The notes: a model not told the origin generated them from the sequence alone. Counted from the stretch's first letter, positions 7,217 through 16,742 are shown. The stretch: 64,000 bases of DNA from Candidatus Puniceispirillum sp. (GCA_028382965.1 JAOEUK010000008.1:1-64000), one strand, 5' to 3'. Made by a program: numbers and translations.

Positions 7217-9436
7217 TTGAATCAATTTGCATGTTCGTGGGGCCTCATTTTTCTTAAATTTATCAAATCTATAAGCTTTAAAATTCAAATTCGAGCATTT
7301 ATTGCATTGATTATAAGTTTAGCTGTGACAAATGCTAATTCAGCAACTTTTGATGCCGCTGGCCAATGGGGAGACTTCAGCAACGCTGCTGACATAGGCG
7401 TAAACCCAAGTGTAGGAGACTCCTATACTTATACTAATATTTTTACTGGAGTAGATGCATTAGTTACGGTCACGGGAATGACTAAAACTTCAACAACCAG
7501 TGGTTCTGCAGCTGACAATATTGGTGTCAAAGTTGACGAAAGCGACCCAACGCTTCACTCAGCATGGTCAAATCAAAAAGATATGAATGTGATATTAAGT
7601 GGTGATGGTACTGGCTCAGAGACTGCTTTAAAACTGCGTATTGACTTTCTCCAAAGCGGCACATCTAGTCCAATAATAATTGAAAATCTATCGATCAATA
7701 TCAAAGATCTTGAAAGTATTGAGTTTACTGAATTCAGTGGTCTCAATAACTACATACTCTCAAACCCCACTCTTGCCGTTGCATCTAACAGCAGTGGTAC
7801 ATATCGGATTTCCGGGAATGGCGGTAGTTCCAATCTAGCGGACCAAAGATTTTGGGTTGAATCAACTTACTCAGCAGCTAACTCAGTAACCATAACTGTG
7901 GGTCGGGATGCTAATAGTTCTGTTAATGGATCAGGTAGGTACGCTATCTCTTTTCAACCTGAAACCTGGACATCCCCAGTTACAAGTGCCGTTCCGTTAC
8001 CCACGCGTAACATTTTTTATAATGCAAACAGTGCAACATCCGGAACACCTCCTTCAACTACCAGTGGTGCTGGCGTATTAACTGTTGCAGGCAATACTGG
8101 AAGCCTTACAAAAAACAACCTCACTTTCTCTTCTTGGAATACTTCATCTGATGGGAGTGGTGTAACACTTAATGCTGGAGACAGTTACACTCCTTCATCA
8201 GATATTACGCTTTATGCGCAATACGGTGTTGCAGACCCTACAACTAAAGCTGACGTAATTGGAACGGTAAAAGCTATTTCCACTAATGCCATTAACTTTA
8301 GCAGGGCTAGCATTAGTTCTGTAAGCAATCGCATGAGCTTTCTGCGTGGAAATAGCAATCCTGCTCAAACATCGAGACAGGGTATCAAAATATCTTTTGC
8401 CAACCCGTTACTTGATTTGTACTTTGATAGCCAAGACCCTGGTCCTATGTCATTTAATGAGAGGGATATTTCTAATAGCTTAGGTCAAAAAACAGATAGT
8501 TTAGATGCAATTTTTTCATCAGTGAAAAAAAAATCTGCAAAACTGGCAATGGCTAAAATGAAGGATATATCAGGCGCGCTTAACCTTAACCCAACAACAG
8601 GTCCATTAATTGACGACTGGTCAATATGGTCTGAGGGTCAAATAACAATTGGTAAGACTAAAAGCACGAGCTCTGCTTCGTCTCAAAGCGTTAATGGCGT
8701 TAACATTGCCATCGGTATTGATGGACCATATGGCGATTTGGATACGATTGGTACTGTATTAAATATTGGCAAAAATGACGTTGACGTTGGCACTTTGGGC
8801 AGCACCATTAAGGCAAACAAGATCAGTTTATCAATCTATGGTACTAAGAAACTTGAAAACAATGTTGGTGTAGAGGCCCAAGTGGGATTTGGCAGCATTA
8901 CATTTGAAACCACTCGTGTTGATACGCCACAAATACTCACAGGTGAGCGGGATGGGAAGATGATGTTTGGTTCTCTTGCCGTCGTTGATGAGCCACTGAG
9001 ATATGACGATGTGACCATAATACCCTACGCAAGAGCTGAATGGGCGTACATTGAGCTCGATGACTATGCAGAATCTGGGGGCAGCCTGGCATTGCACTAT
9101 GATAAACAGGACATCAACAGGAAAATGCTGTCGTTAGGTCTGGATTTGTCTCGTGAACTTACTCAAGACAATGCAACAGTCAAACCATTTGTTGGCATTA
9201 AATACGGATTAGACATCACCCCCGACAGCAATATGACTTTTAATTATTTGGGCAATAGTAAAAAATATTCGAATACTCTTAAGAAGGCTGGAAAACCCAA
9301 CTTAATGCTCAAACTAGGTGTTGATTATGAGAATAAAAACGGCACCACGGCTTCTTTTGCTTTTGAGCGCAGTGAGATGATTGGAACTGGCTTTTCTAAT
9401 GCTGCTTGGCTAAAACTCAACATACCGCTGAGCTGA
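7217..9436 (+). CDS. Autotransporter with InlB B-repeat domain
   Basis: 739-residue secreted or surface protein of the type V pathway. An N-terminal signal peptide ends near AVTNANSA (about residue 42). The passenger is Ser/Thr/Asn/Gly-rich; residues about 265-337 (NIFYNANSATSG to DITLYAQYG) match a Listeria-Bacteroides InlB B-repeat. Residues about 465-739, beginning WSIWSEGQ, have the alternating pattern of an autotransporter beta-barrel, ending LKLNIPLS rather than in the usual terminal aromatic. The start must be TTG or a later rare codon, since no in-frame ATG precedes the signal peptide; no clear ribosome site is visible. A role in adhesion is inference. Confidence 0.85.
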   Translation: MNQFACSWGLIFLKFIKSISFKIQIRAFIALIISLAVTNANSATFDAAGQWGDFSNAADIGVNPSVGDSYTYTNIFTGVDALVTVTGMTKTSTTSGSAADNIGVKVDESDPTLHSAWSNQKDMNVILSGDGTGSETALKLRIDFLQSGTSSPIIIENLSINIKDLESIEFTEFSGLNNYILSNPTLAVASNSSGTYRISGNGGSSNLADQRFWVESTYSAANSVTITVGRDANSSVNGSGRYAISFQPETWTSPVTSAVPLPTRNIFYNANSATSGTPPSTTSGAGVLTVAGNTGSLTKNNLTFSSWNTSSDGSGVTLNAGDSYTPSSDITLYAQYGVADPTTKADVIGTVKAISTNAINFSRASISSVSNRMSFLRGNSNPAQTSRQGIKISFANPLLDLYFDSQDPGPMSFNERDISNSLGQKTDSLDAIFSSVKKKSAKLAMAKMKDISGALNLNPTTGPLIDDWSIWSEGQITIGKTKSTSSASSQSVNGVNIAIGIDGPYGDLDTIGTVLNIGKNDVDVGTLGSTIKANKISLSIYGTKKLENNVGVEAQVGFGSITFETTRVDTPQILTGERDGKMMFGSLAVVDEPLRYDDVTIIPYARAEWAYIELDDYAESGGSLALHYDKQDINRKMLSLGLDLSRELTQDNATVKPFVGIKYGLDITPDSNMTFNYLGNSKKYSNTLKKAGKPNLMLKLGVDYENKNGTTASFAFERSEMIGTGFSNAAWLKLNIPLS

Positions 9437-9475
9437 TAACTTTGACCAAAAATTTACCTTAGCTTCTGGAATATA

Positions 9476-9565
9476 TTAGGATGGTTTACCAACTGTTGGC
9501 ACGTAGAAGCCGTGACCAAACAAAATAAGCCAACTTCCAGTTAAGGCTGAGGGCTTGTTCTTCAA
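9476..9565 (-). CDS. Possible 29-residue ORF with FGHG motif
   Basis: TTG-started frame of 29 codons beginning 20 nt downstream of tRNA-Glu on the same strand. It contains TGSWLILFGHGFYVP, similar to GVSLVTFGHG in the doubtful frame at 6799-7041. There is no good ribosome site. It may be a tiny protein, a relic of a longer gene, or chance; a weak terminator hairpin (9520-9548) lies within it. Function unknown. Confidence 0.22.
   Translation of the reverse strand: MKNKPSALTGSWLILFGHGFYVPTVGKPS
9520..9548 (-). terminator. Weak terminator downstream of tRNA-Glu
   Basis: On the minus strand AGCC-TT-AACT-GGA-AGTT-GGCT folds into a bulged hairpin followed by TTATTTTGTTT. It is placed 40-65 nt past the tRNA 3-prime end. 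The stem is interrupted, so the call is tentative. Confidence 0.4.
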
Positions 9566-9585
9566 ACTATGTTAAAATTGTAAGT

Positions 9586-9661
9586 TGGCATCCCGTACCG
9601 GATTTGAACCGGTGTTGCCGCCGTGAAAGGGCGGTGTCCTAAACCACTAGACGAACGGGAC
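9586..9661 (-). tRNA. tRNA-Glu (anticodon TTC)
   Basis: 76-nt cloverleaf on the minus strand. The acceptor stem pairs GTCCCGT with ACGGGAT, including one G-U at the first pair, followed by G and a genome-encoded CCA (9586-9588). The anticodon stem CCGCC/GGCGG encloses loop CTTTCAC, giving anticodon TTC at 9625-9627. The T-arm has GGTTCAAATCC. It closely resembles bacterial tRNA-Glu. No duplicated attachment-site sequence or integrase is visible nearby. Confidence 0.97.
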
Positions 9662-9671
9662 ATTTTGAGTA

Positions 9672-9701
9672 TTTAAACTACCCAAACATTTGTTTAGTCA
9701 A
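9672..9701 (-). promoter_or_regulatory. Promoter of tRNA-Glu
   Basis: On the minus strand TTGACT (9696-9701), an 18-nt spacer and TTTAAA (9672-9677) match housekeeping sigma -35 and -10 elements. Transcription would begin about 9664, a few bases before the tRNA 5-prime end, as expected for a tRNA transcription unit. Confidence 0.6.
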
Positions 9702-9783
9702 AAGATGAGTTCAAATCAAGCGGCTTTTATCAACTCACTATATTTTTTGCAATAACTATACTAATGGCTCTTAAAGACAAACT

Positions 9784-11595
9784 TTAGCGAGCAAAAGAAA
9801 GAGGTGGGACTGCCACATCATCAACTTCAAACTGCATTGCATTTCCACCACGAAAGCGATCGCGCCGGACACGACCTAAAAAATGTAAACACTGACCATC
9901 ACTGGCTTCAAGGACTGCCTGGCCGAGTGGCGTTCCACCAACTTGAAATGCAATGGCATTTATAGCTCCGCTTCCATCATCAATTTTGCAAGACAAATGG
10001 ATACCACCCTCACCAATAAGCTTTGCAAATTTGACACGACAGTCAGGGATAATAAATCTAGGTTCAGGATTGCCACTGCCAAAAGGGCCCAGTCGATCCA
10101 GCCAGTCAGCAAGCTCTGGCTTACAGCCTGCAACACTAAGTAAGCTGCTTGCTTTGTGAACAACCTGAGGAATAACCCCACCCAAATCAGTCATTAAACG
10201 GCCATTTAAAAATGTCTGTAAATCAGCAATTTTTTCAGCTTTAACAGTAAATCCAGCAGCCATATCGTGACCACCCCCACCCTCCAAAATGCCCGCTTGA
10301 TGAGCGGCGATGATTGCGCTGCCAAGTCGAAATCCTGCAATACTTCGGCCCGATCCTTTACCAAGCCCATCATCATTCATGGCAATAATTAAAGCAGGCT
10401 TTCCAAACCTTTCTCGCACTCGGCCAGCAACAATCCCTATGACCCCCTCATGCCAACTTGAATCATGAAGGATCAAAACTGGGTGATCGATTTCTGCTCC
10501 ACGGTCAATAGCTGCGATTTTTATCCCTTCTTCTATTTCTTTGCGCTTCCGATTCAGTTCATCAAGCCTTAGGGCAAGACCGGCTGCTACGTCAGGATCA
10601 CGACAGGTAAGCAGTTTTACCCCGAGACCCGAACCATCAATTCGTCCTGCAGCATTAATCCGCGGGCCAAGAAGAAATCCAAAAGTATATACATTTGGAG
10701 CAGAGTTCATTCCTGCAACGTCAGCAAGTTTAGTTAAACCAGCATGGCGTCGTTCAGCCATAACCTTAATTCCTTGCTTAACAAACGCTCGGTTTAACCC
10801 TTGAAGGGGAACAACATCACAAACAGTCGCCAAAGCAACAATGTCAAGATAACTGAGCAAATCAGGCGGTGTTAATTCTGCCGTAAAGTAACCGCGTTCA
10901 CGCAGGCAGCGTATCACACCAACAAGAACAATAAACACAACACCGGCAGCGCAAAGGTAACCATAAAGTCCATCTTCATCTAGGCGGTTAGGATTCACTA
11001 CTGATTGAGCTCGAGGAAGTTCAGGACCAGCAATATGATGATCAATAACAATCACATCCATGCCGACTTCAGCAACAGCTGCTAAAGGAGCATGAGCCAT
11101 AATACCACAATCAACCGTCACTAGAAGCTCGGCACCTTTTTCTTTTAGCGCTATTAAAGCAGCTGCGTTAGGGCCATAGCCTTCAGTAAAGCGGTCTGGA
11201 ATATGAACATCACACTTCACATCAAGATCACTCATGACCAAAACCAGCAAAGCAGCTGCAGCTGCTCCATCAACATCGTAGTCACCAAAAATACCAATAG
11301 GTGTTTTTGCTACAACAGCATCTGCTAACCTATTGGCAGCCTTATCTAAGTCTTTAAAGCGGGATGGATTGGGAAGTAAATCTCGAATTTTTGGCTCAAC
11401 ATAATATGACACTGTTTCTGCTGTTAAACCCATTCCCGCCATGATACGAGCTATTGGAAGAGGAAGATCATCTAACACTTCTTTAAGGGCTGCAGCAAAT
11501 CGGTCTTGATTCCCTTCTGTTAAGGGCGAAATCGCTTTAACCCAGCGCGCACCACTTTGAGATTGATTTATGCCAAGGAAAGACTCTTCGCCCAT
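9784..11595 (-). CDS. recJ: Single-stranded-DNA-specific exonuclease RecJ
   Basis: 5-prime to 3-prime single-strand exonuclease acting in recombination and repair in the cytoplasm. Of 603 residues, the DHH core shows FGDYDVDGAAAAALL and DHHIAGPELP; the DHHA1 part has GGGGHDMAAGFTV; a C-terminal OB-fold follows. The length matches bacterial RecJ. The start sits at the hom stop: the ATG at 11595 shares its A with the hom TGA, and a GTG at 11598 would overlap by GTGA, so translation is probably coupled to hom. In many alphaproteobacteria glpX stands between hom and recJ; it is absent here. Confidence 0.97.
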   Translation of the reverse strand: MGEESFLGINQSQSGARWVKAISPLTEGNQDRFAAALKEVLDDLPLPIARIMAGMGLTAETVSYYVEPKIRDLLPNPSRFKDLDKAANRLADAVVAKTPIGIFGDYDVDGAAAAALLVLVMSDLDVKCDVHIPDRFTEGYGPNAAALIALKEKGAELLVTVDCGIMAHAPLAAVAEVGMDVIVIDHHIAGPELPRAQSVVNPNRLDEDGLYGYLCAAGVVFIVLVGVIRCLRERGYFTAELTPPDLLSYLDIVALATVCDVVPLQGLNRAFVKQGIKVMAERRHAGLTKLADVAGMNSAPNVYTFGFLLGPRINAAGRIDGSGLGVKLLTCRDPDVAAGLALRLDELNRKRKEIEEGIKIAAIDRGAEIDHPVLILHDSSWHEGVIGIVAGRVRERFGKPALIIAMNDDGLGKGSGRSIAGFRLGSAIIAAHQAGILEGGGGHDMAAGFTVKAEKIADLQTFLNGRLMTDLGGVIPQVVHKASSLLSVAGCKPELADWLDRLGPFGSGNPEPRFIIPDCRVKFAKLIGEGGIHLSCKIDDGSGAINAIAFQVGGTPLGQAVLEASDGQCLHFLGRVRRDRFRGGNAMQFEVDDVAVPPLSFAR

Positions 11596-12902
11596 CACTT
11601 ATTTAAATCCAGATTCAAAATAGGCATCGCTACAGGTTTAGCACGTACAATTGCTAGGTTTTCAATTTCATTTAAGGCCCTGTTCAAGTTAATTTCAGCG
11701 GCTTCATGAGTTGTCATCACCAAGGCTACGGCATTACCGGGTGCCCGTCCCTGTTGCAGCAAGCCTTCAACTGAAATAGCGTATTTGTTCAAAATACCTG
11801 TAAGTGTGGCAAGAACTCCGGGTTGATCAACAACCATCAATCGGACATAAAAAGGGTTGTCAGGCCAAGCACCATTCTTAATGGCACTTGTATCTAACAA
11901 TGTGTTGATTGGCTGGCCAAAGGGAAAACCACCGCGCCCCACCGCGATATCAATAAGATCTGATAATACAGCAGACGAAGTTGCCCCACCGCCCGCTCCA
12001 GGACCAACAGCAAGGATGCTGCCAACAGGTTCACCGTGAAACTCGACAGCATTAAGCACACCATTGACTTTTGCAAGCTGACTCCCGAGGGGTAACAAAC
12101 ATGTCTGCATGCGCGGCATCAAGCCCGGCTCTGCAACACCTACAAGCTTAATTCTAAAGCCAAGCTGGTTGGCATAGGCAAAATCCACCGATGATACATC
12201 ACGGATGCCTTGAATAGACACTGCGTTAAAGTCAGGTTGATGCCCAAAGGCGATTGCTGCAAGAATTGTTAGCTTATGCGCAGCATCAATGCCGTCAACA
12301 TCAAAGCTTGGTTCAGCCTCGGCATAGCCAAGCCGCTGTGCGTCCGCCAGCGCTTCGTCAAAATCACAGCCTGTTGTTTCCATCGTTGAAAGAATAAAAT
12401 TGCAAGTACCGTTTAAAATACCAGCAACACGCGTTATATCATTACCTGACAGCCCCTCACGGAGGGTCTTTACAGCAGGGATACCACCAGCAACAGCCGC
12501 TTCAAATAATAGATTAACCCTATTAGTTTCAGCCAGCTGGGCTAATTCTAATCCGTGGTGGGCGATCATTGCTTTATTGGCAGTTACCACGTGTTTTCCA
12601 GATGCAAGTGCAGCGCGCACCAGTTCAAGGGCAACACCCTCGCTTCCACCAATCATTTCAACAATAACATCTACTTCATCACATTCAGCCAGTTTGGCAG
12701 CATCATCATGCCAGTCAATGTCGTCAAGATTAATTCCACGGTCCATTGATCTGTTGCGCGCACTTACAGCAGCCAATTGTATCTTTACCCCAGCTGCCAA
12801 ACAAAGCTGGTCACTGCGGTTGATCACTTGGCGAGCAACCTCTGCGCCAACAACTCCAAGTCCGGCAATGGCAATTTTTAGACTAGATTTTGCGTTTGAC
12901 AT
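11595..12902 (-). CDS. hom: Homoserine dehydrogenase
   Basis: NAD(P)H-dependent reduction of aspartate semialdehyde to homoserine for threonine and methionine synthesis. The 435 residues show the N-terminal dinucleotide-binding loop (IAGLGVVGAEVA), the ANKAMIAHHG segment, the catalytic GILNGTCNFIL region, and a C-terminal ACT domain (about 340-420, VDQPGVLATLTGI), which usually confers feedback inhibition by threonine. The start is taken at the ATG at 12902; another ATG lies at 12908. It overlaps recJ downstream. Two inverted repeats upstream (12958-12989) may carry its regulation. Confidence 0.96.
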   Translation of the reverse strand: MSNAKSSLKIAIAGLGVVGAEVARQVINRSDQLCLAAGVKIQLAAVSARNRSMDRGINLDDIDWHDDAAKLAECDEVDVIVEMIGGSEGVALELVRAALASGKHVVTANKAMIAHHGLELAQLAETNRVNLLFEAAVAGGIPAVKTLREGLSGNDITRVAGILNGTCNFILSTMETTGCDFDEALADAQRLGYAEAEPSFDVDGIDAAHKLTILAAIAFGHQPDFNAVSIQGIRDVSSVDFAYANQLGFRIKLVGVAEPGLMPRMQTCLLPLGSQLAKVNGVLNAVEFHGEPVGSILAVGPGAGGGATSSAVLSDLIDIAVGRGGFPFGQPINTLLDTSAIKNGAWPDNPFYVRLMVVDQPGVLATLTGILNKYAISVEGLLQQGRAPGNAVALVMTTHEAAEINLNRALNEIENLAIVRAKPVAMPILNLDLNK

Positions 12903-12957
12903 GATCATTTCACTTTTCAAATTTTTTGCATACCTGCTGCTTAGGAATTGGCGTTAC

Positions 12958-12989
12958 AATGGTTTAACCATTTGCCTGATTTCTGGCAA
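12958..12989. repeat. Palindrome and inverted repeat upstream of hom
   Basis: AATGGTT-T-AACCATT (12958-12972) is a perfect 7-bp-arm palindrome. TTGCC (12972-12976) and GGCAA (12985-12989) form a second inverted repeat sharing one base with it. Both lie 56-87 nt upstream of the hom start, where an operator could sit. No T-run follows on either strand, so neither is a convincing terminator for the 5-oxoprolinase gene ending at 13095. Confidence 0.35.
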
Positions 12990-13094
12990 GCGTCCAACCC
13001 ACAATCAAAAACATTTGATGCAGGTTATTGCAATTAATTATTTTGCACTGTAGGCCGCCTGATCATTTAACGTATTTACTACCTCACTAGTTTT

Positions 13095-16000
13095 TTACTT
13101 AATTGTTTTATAAGGAGCTCCAAAACCACCACCACCTGGAGTTTCAATCACAAAAACATCACCATTTTTCATGCTACGAATATCAGTAGCTGTCAGATAT
13201 TCAGTGGACCCATCAGTACGTTCAACCCAGTTGTGCCCAACTGCACCATCAGCACCACCATTCATACCGTAGGGCGGAACAATCCTATGATTGGCAAGGA
13301 TCACTGCCTCCATATCCTCAAGAAAGCGAAGCCGGCGGCGCACGCCATTACCACCATGATGTCGACCAGCTCCACCCGACCCTTGCCGAATTTCAAAGCT
13401 TTCAAGCAACACTGGATAGCGCCATTCCAAAATTTCTGGATCAGTTAAACGGCTATTTGTCATGTGCGTGTGAACTGCGTCCGTGCCATCAAAATCAGGT
13501 CCAGCACCTGATCCACCACACAAGGTTTCGTAATATTGATGAGTGGCATTTCCATAGAAGAAATTATTCATTGTGCCTTGTGATGCCGCCATAACTCCAA
13601 GCGCTCCATAAAGAGTGTCAGTAACAATTTGTGATGTTTCAACATTGCCAGCAATCACAGCTGCCGGATATTGTGCTCTTAGCATACAGTCATCCGGAAG
13701 AATAATATCAATTGGTTTTAGGCAGCCTTCATTCATAGGGATATCATCAACAACTAAAGTTCTGAAAACATACAAAACTGCTGCCCGACAAACAGCTGCA
13801 GGCGCGTTAAAATTATTTGCACCCTGCTTACTAGTTCCGGTAAAATCCACCACAGCAGACCGGGTGGATTTATGAATTGAAATAGTCACTTTTACCTGCT
13901 GACCATTATCCATAGGGTAGGTAAAATTGCCATCTTTAAGCACATCAATGACGCGGCGAACTGATTCTTCGGCATTATCCTGAACATAACCCATATAGGC
14001 AATTACAGTTTCCAGACCATAATGCCCAACCATCTTATGAAGTTCGCGAACCCCTTTTTCATTGGCTGCAAGCTGTGCCCGAAGATCCGCAATGTTTTGA
14101 TCTGTATTGCGAGCTGGATATTTGGCTGAATCAAGAATTTCACGTATTTCCTGCTCCCTATATGTGCCAGCATCAACAAGCTTGAAATTATCAATCAAAA
14201 CACCTTCTTCTTCAATATGTTTGGAGTCAGGTGGAGCTGATCCTGGCGTGCGCCCACCAACATCAGGATGATGCCCACGCGATGCAACAAAGAATAAAAC
14301 GTTCTCACCATCTTCGTCAAAAACTGGTGAAATCACAGTAATATCAGGAAGATGAGTTCCACCATTATAGGGATTATTCAAAACAAAAGCATCACCAGGA
14401 TTAATATTTTCATTGTTGCTGCGGATAACCGCCTGCACAGATTCTCCCATTGATCCAAGGTGGACTGGCATATGCGGTGCATTAGCTATTAACGCCCCTG
14501 ATGGATCAAAAACAGCACAGGAAAAGTCTAACCGTTCTTTTACATTTACAGACAGCGCAGTATTTTGCAACGTGTATCCCATTTGCTCGGCGATCGACAT
14601 GAATAAATTATTGAACACTTCAAGCATAACCGGGTCACAGTTTGTGCCAACGGCAACGCGCGTTGCTAGCGCTTCAACACGACGCACAACAAGATTGCCA
14701 ATAGCGGTCATTTCCACCTGCCACCCAGGTTCAATAACATTTGTTCCTGTTGACTCGGTAATCAGCGCTGGCCCCATGAGAAGCTGCCCAGCGGCAATCT
14801 GGTCACGAGCATAAATTGGCGTGTCAACAAATCTACCATCCATATAGCACTGAACAATATCCAATGTTTCCAATGCTCTATCAACTGGTAAAATGACATT
14901 GCTTTCAATATCAAAATTACGGCCAATGGACTCAACCGATATGGTTGCTGCTACAAGTCCTTTATTAGGCATCAAAAAGCCAAAGCGTAATTGATATGCC
15001 GTCTCAAATTCTTTAGTCATATCACCAATTGGCCCAAAGGCGACCGCAAGTGCCGTGTCAGAGCCTTCATAGCGAAGATGGACAAAGCAGTGGGTTTCGA
15101 TGCGCTGGCTGTCAATATCCTGTCCGGTTAATTCGGACACGCTTTGGCCTGCCAGATCATCCAGCTCGCGGCGTATGCGTGCCAAAATTGTCGCATCAAG
15201 GCCTGTCTCGATTGAACGCTCCCGCAAAGCCGTCACGTCAGCCAATCCCATACCATATGCCGACAAAACACCTGCAAATGGATGAATTAGCACCGTTTTC
15301 ATCCCCAAAACATCAGCAATCAAGCACGCGTGCTGCCCACCAGCTCCACCAAAACATTGAAGGGCATATTCAGTAACATCATAACCTCGTTGAACCGAAA
15401 TTTTCTTGATCGCATTTGCCATATTTTCAACGGCAACGCGAAGAAAACCGCTGGCAATCTCTTCTCCACTGCGTTTAATTCCAGTTTCAGCCTCAACCTT
15501 TATGGCAAGCTTAGAAAATCCATCACACACAGGCGCAACATCAAAAGGTTCATTCTGATCTGGGCCAAAGACATGCGGAAAATATTTTGGCTGTAATTTA
15601 CCAAGCATAGCATTGCAATCAGTCACAGCCAATGGTCCACCGCGACGGTAACAAGCTGGCCCCGGATTAGCCCCTGCACTTTCAGGCCCCACCTGAAAGC
15701 GACCTTGGTCAAACCGACAAATTGATCCACCACCAGCGGCAACCGTATGAATAAGAAGCATTGGAGCATGTATCCTAATGCCCGCAACAACTGAGTCGAA
15801 AACCCGCTCATAAGCCTTTTTGTAATGAGCAACATCGGTTGATGTACCTCCCATATCAAAGGTGATAATCTTGTTAAATCCTGCCTGTTTGGCAGTTTTT
15901 ACAGCTCCAACAATCCCACCTGCCGGGCCAGATAGAATAGCATTCTTACCCTGAAACAGCCCCGCACCCGTCAAACCACCATTCGATTGCATTAATTGCA

Positions 16001-16742
16001 ATTTTGCACCTTTTGACTGGTTGATATCGCACGCCAACACGTCAATATAGCGCCGTAAAATGGGCGACAGGTAGGCATCAGCAACTGTTGTATCGCCTCG
16101 CCCAACAAATTTTATCATTGGGCTTGTGCCATGACTTGTTGATATCTGGGTAAAGCCAATGCTGCGCGAAAGATCGGCAATCGCCAGTTCATGAGCTGGC
16201 ATGCGGTACCCATGCATCAGAACAATAGCAATGGCCCTAATACCATCATCAAAAGCGGCCCTCAAGCGCGGCGCAAGATCATCTAGATTGAGCGGCGTGA
16301 TAATATTGTCATTAGCATCAATGCGTTCAGTAACTTCTTCAATGCGTTCATACAACATCTCAGGAAGAATAATCTTTTTGTCAAACAAGCGTGGTCTCGC
16401 CTGATACGCAATTCGAAGCTGGTCACGAAATCCTTTTGTAACGACGAGTATTGTAGCATCACCTTTGCGCTCAAGAAGAGCGTTTGTAGCAACCGTTGTT
16501 CCCATTTTTACAGCATCAATCGCATTAACGGGTAACGGTGCCTCTCTGGCAATATTTAACAAATCCCGCATTCCCTGCAGCGCCGCATCTTTATAGGCTT
16601 CTGGATTTTCCGACAACAATTTATGAGTTAGCAACTGCCCATCTGGCCTACGAGCCACAAGATCAGTAAAGGTACCGCCCCGATCCACCCAAAATTGCCA
16701 TCCCAGTTTATTCTGCTGTTGTGTCTTCTTTGTGATTTCCAT
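13095..16742 (-). CDS. 5-oxoprolinase / hydantoinase A-B fusion
   Basis: 1215-residue fused enzyme of the HyuA-HyuB family, with the layout of eukaryotic-type ATP-dependent 5-oxoprolinase (5-oxo-L-proline to glutamate). The A half (about 1-690) begins FWVDRGGTFTDLVARRPDG, with an ASKHA-type phosphate loop, and has a second one at DMGGTSTDVAHY. The B half (about 700-1215) contains NDPYNGGTHLPDI and ends with the Gly-rich GGGGFGAP. Hydantoinase activity is the alternative; full-length fusion favours 5-oxoprolinase. AAGGG lies about 8 nt before the ATG. It stands alone, without pxpABC partners, and the upstream region is palindrome-rich. Confidence 0.9.
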   Translation of the reverse strand: MEITKKTQQQNKLGWQFWVDRGGTFTDLVARRPDGQLLTHKLLSENPEAYKDAALQGMRDLLNIAREAPLPVNAIDAVKMGTTVATNALLERKGDATILVVTKGFRDQLRIAYQARPRLFDKKIILPEMLYERIEEVTERIDANDNIITPLNLDDLAPRLRAAFDDGIRAIAIVLMHGYRMPAHELAIADLSRSIGFTQISTSHGTSPMIKFVGRGDTTVADAYLSPILRRYIDVLACDINQSKGAKLQLMQSNGGLTGAGLFQGKNAILSGPAGGIVGAVKTAKQAGFNKIITFDMGGTSTDVAHYKKAYERVFDSVVAGIRIHAPMLLIHTVAAGGGSICRFDQGRFQVGPESAGANPGPACYRRGGPLAVTDCNAMLGKLQPKYFPHVFGPDQNEPFDVAPVCDGFSKLAIKVEAETGIKRSGEEIASGFLRVAVENMANAIKKISVQRGYDVTEYALQCFGGAGGQHACLIADVLGMKTVLIHPFAGVLSAYGMGLADVTALRERSIETGLDATILARIRRELDDLAGQSVSELTGQDIDSQRIETHCFVHLRYEGSDTALAVAFGPIGDMTKEFETAYQLRFGFLMPNKGLVAATISVESIGRNFDIESNVILPVDRALETLDIVQCYMDGRFVDTPIYARDQIAAGQLLMGPALITESTGTNVIEPGWQVEMTAIGNLVVRRVEALATRVAVGTNCDPVMLEVFNNLFMSIAEQMGYTLQNTALSVNVKERLDFSCAVFDPSGALIANAPHMPVHLGSMGESVQAVIRSNNENINPGDAFVLNNPYNGGTHLPDITVISPVFDEDGENVLFFVASRGHHPDVGGRTPGSAPPDSKHIEEEGVLIDNFKLVDAGTYREQEIREILDSAKYPARNTDQNIADLRAQLAANEKGVRELHKMVGHYGLETVIAYMGYVQDNAEESVRRVIDVLKDGNFTYPMDNGQQVKVTISIHKSTRSAVVDFTGTSKQGANNFNAPAAVCRAAVLYVFRTLVVDDIPMNEGCLKPIDIILPDDCMLRAQYPAAVIAGNVETSQIVTDTLYGALGVMAASQGTMNNFFYGNATHQYYETLCGGSGAGPDFDGTDAVHTHMTNSRLTDPEILEWRYPVLLESFEIRQGSGGAGRHHGGNGVRRRLRFLEDMEAVILANHRIVPPYGMNGGADGAVGHNWVERTDGSTEYLTATDIRSMKNGDVFVIETPGGGGFGAPYKTIK

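Noticed and set aside
9586-9661. tRNA-Glu as an integration site for a mobile island
   Set aside because: No duplicated tRNA 3-prime segment, integrase or phage gene was seen on either side.
12400-13053. 217-codon plus-strand frame
   Set aside because: Most of it lies opposite hom, whose identity is certain; the Ser/Thr/Ala-rich translation is typical of an antisense frame.
14413-14814. 133-codon plus-strand frame
   Set aside because: Entirely antisense to the 5-oxoprolinase gene.
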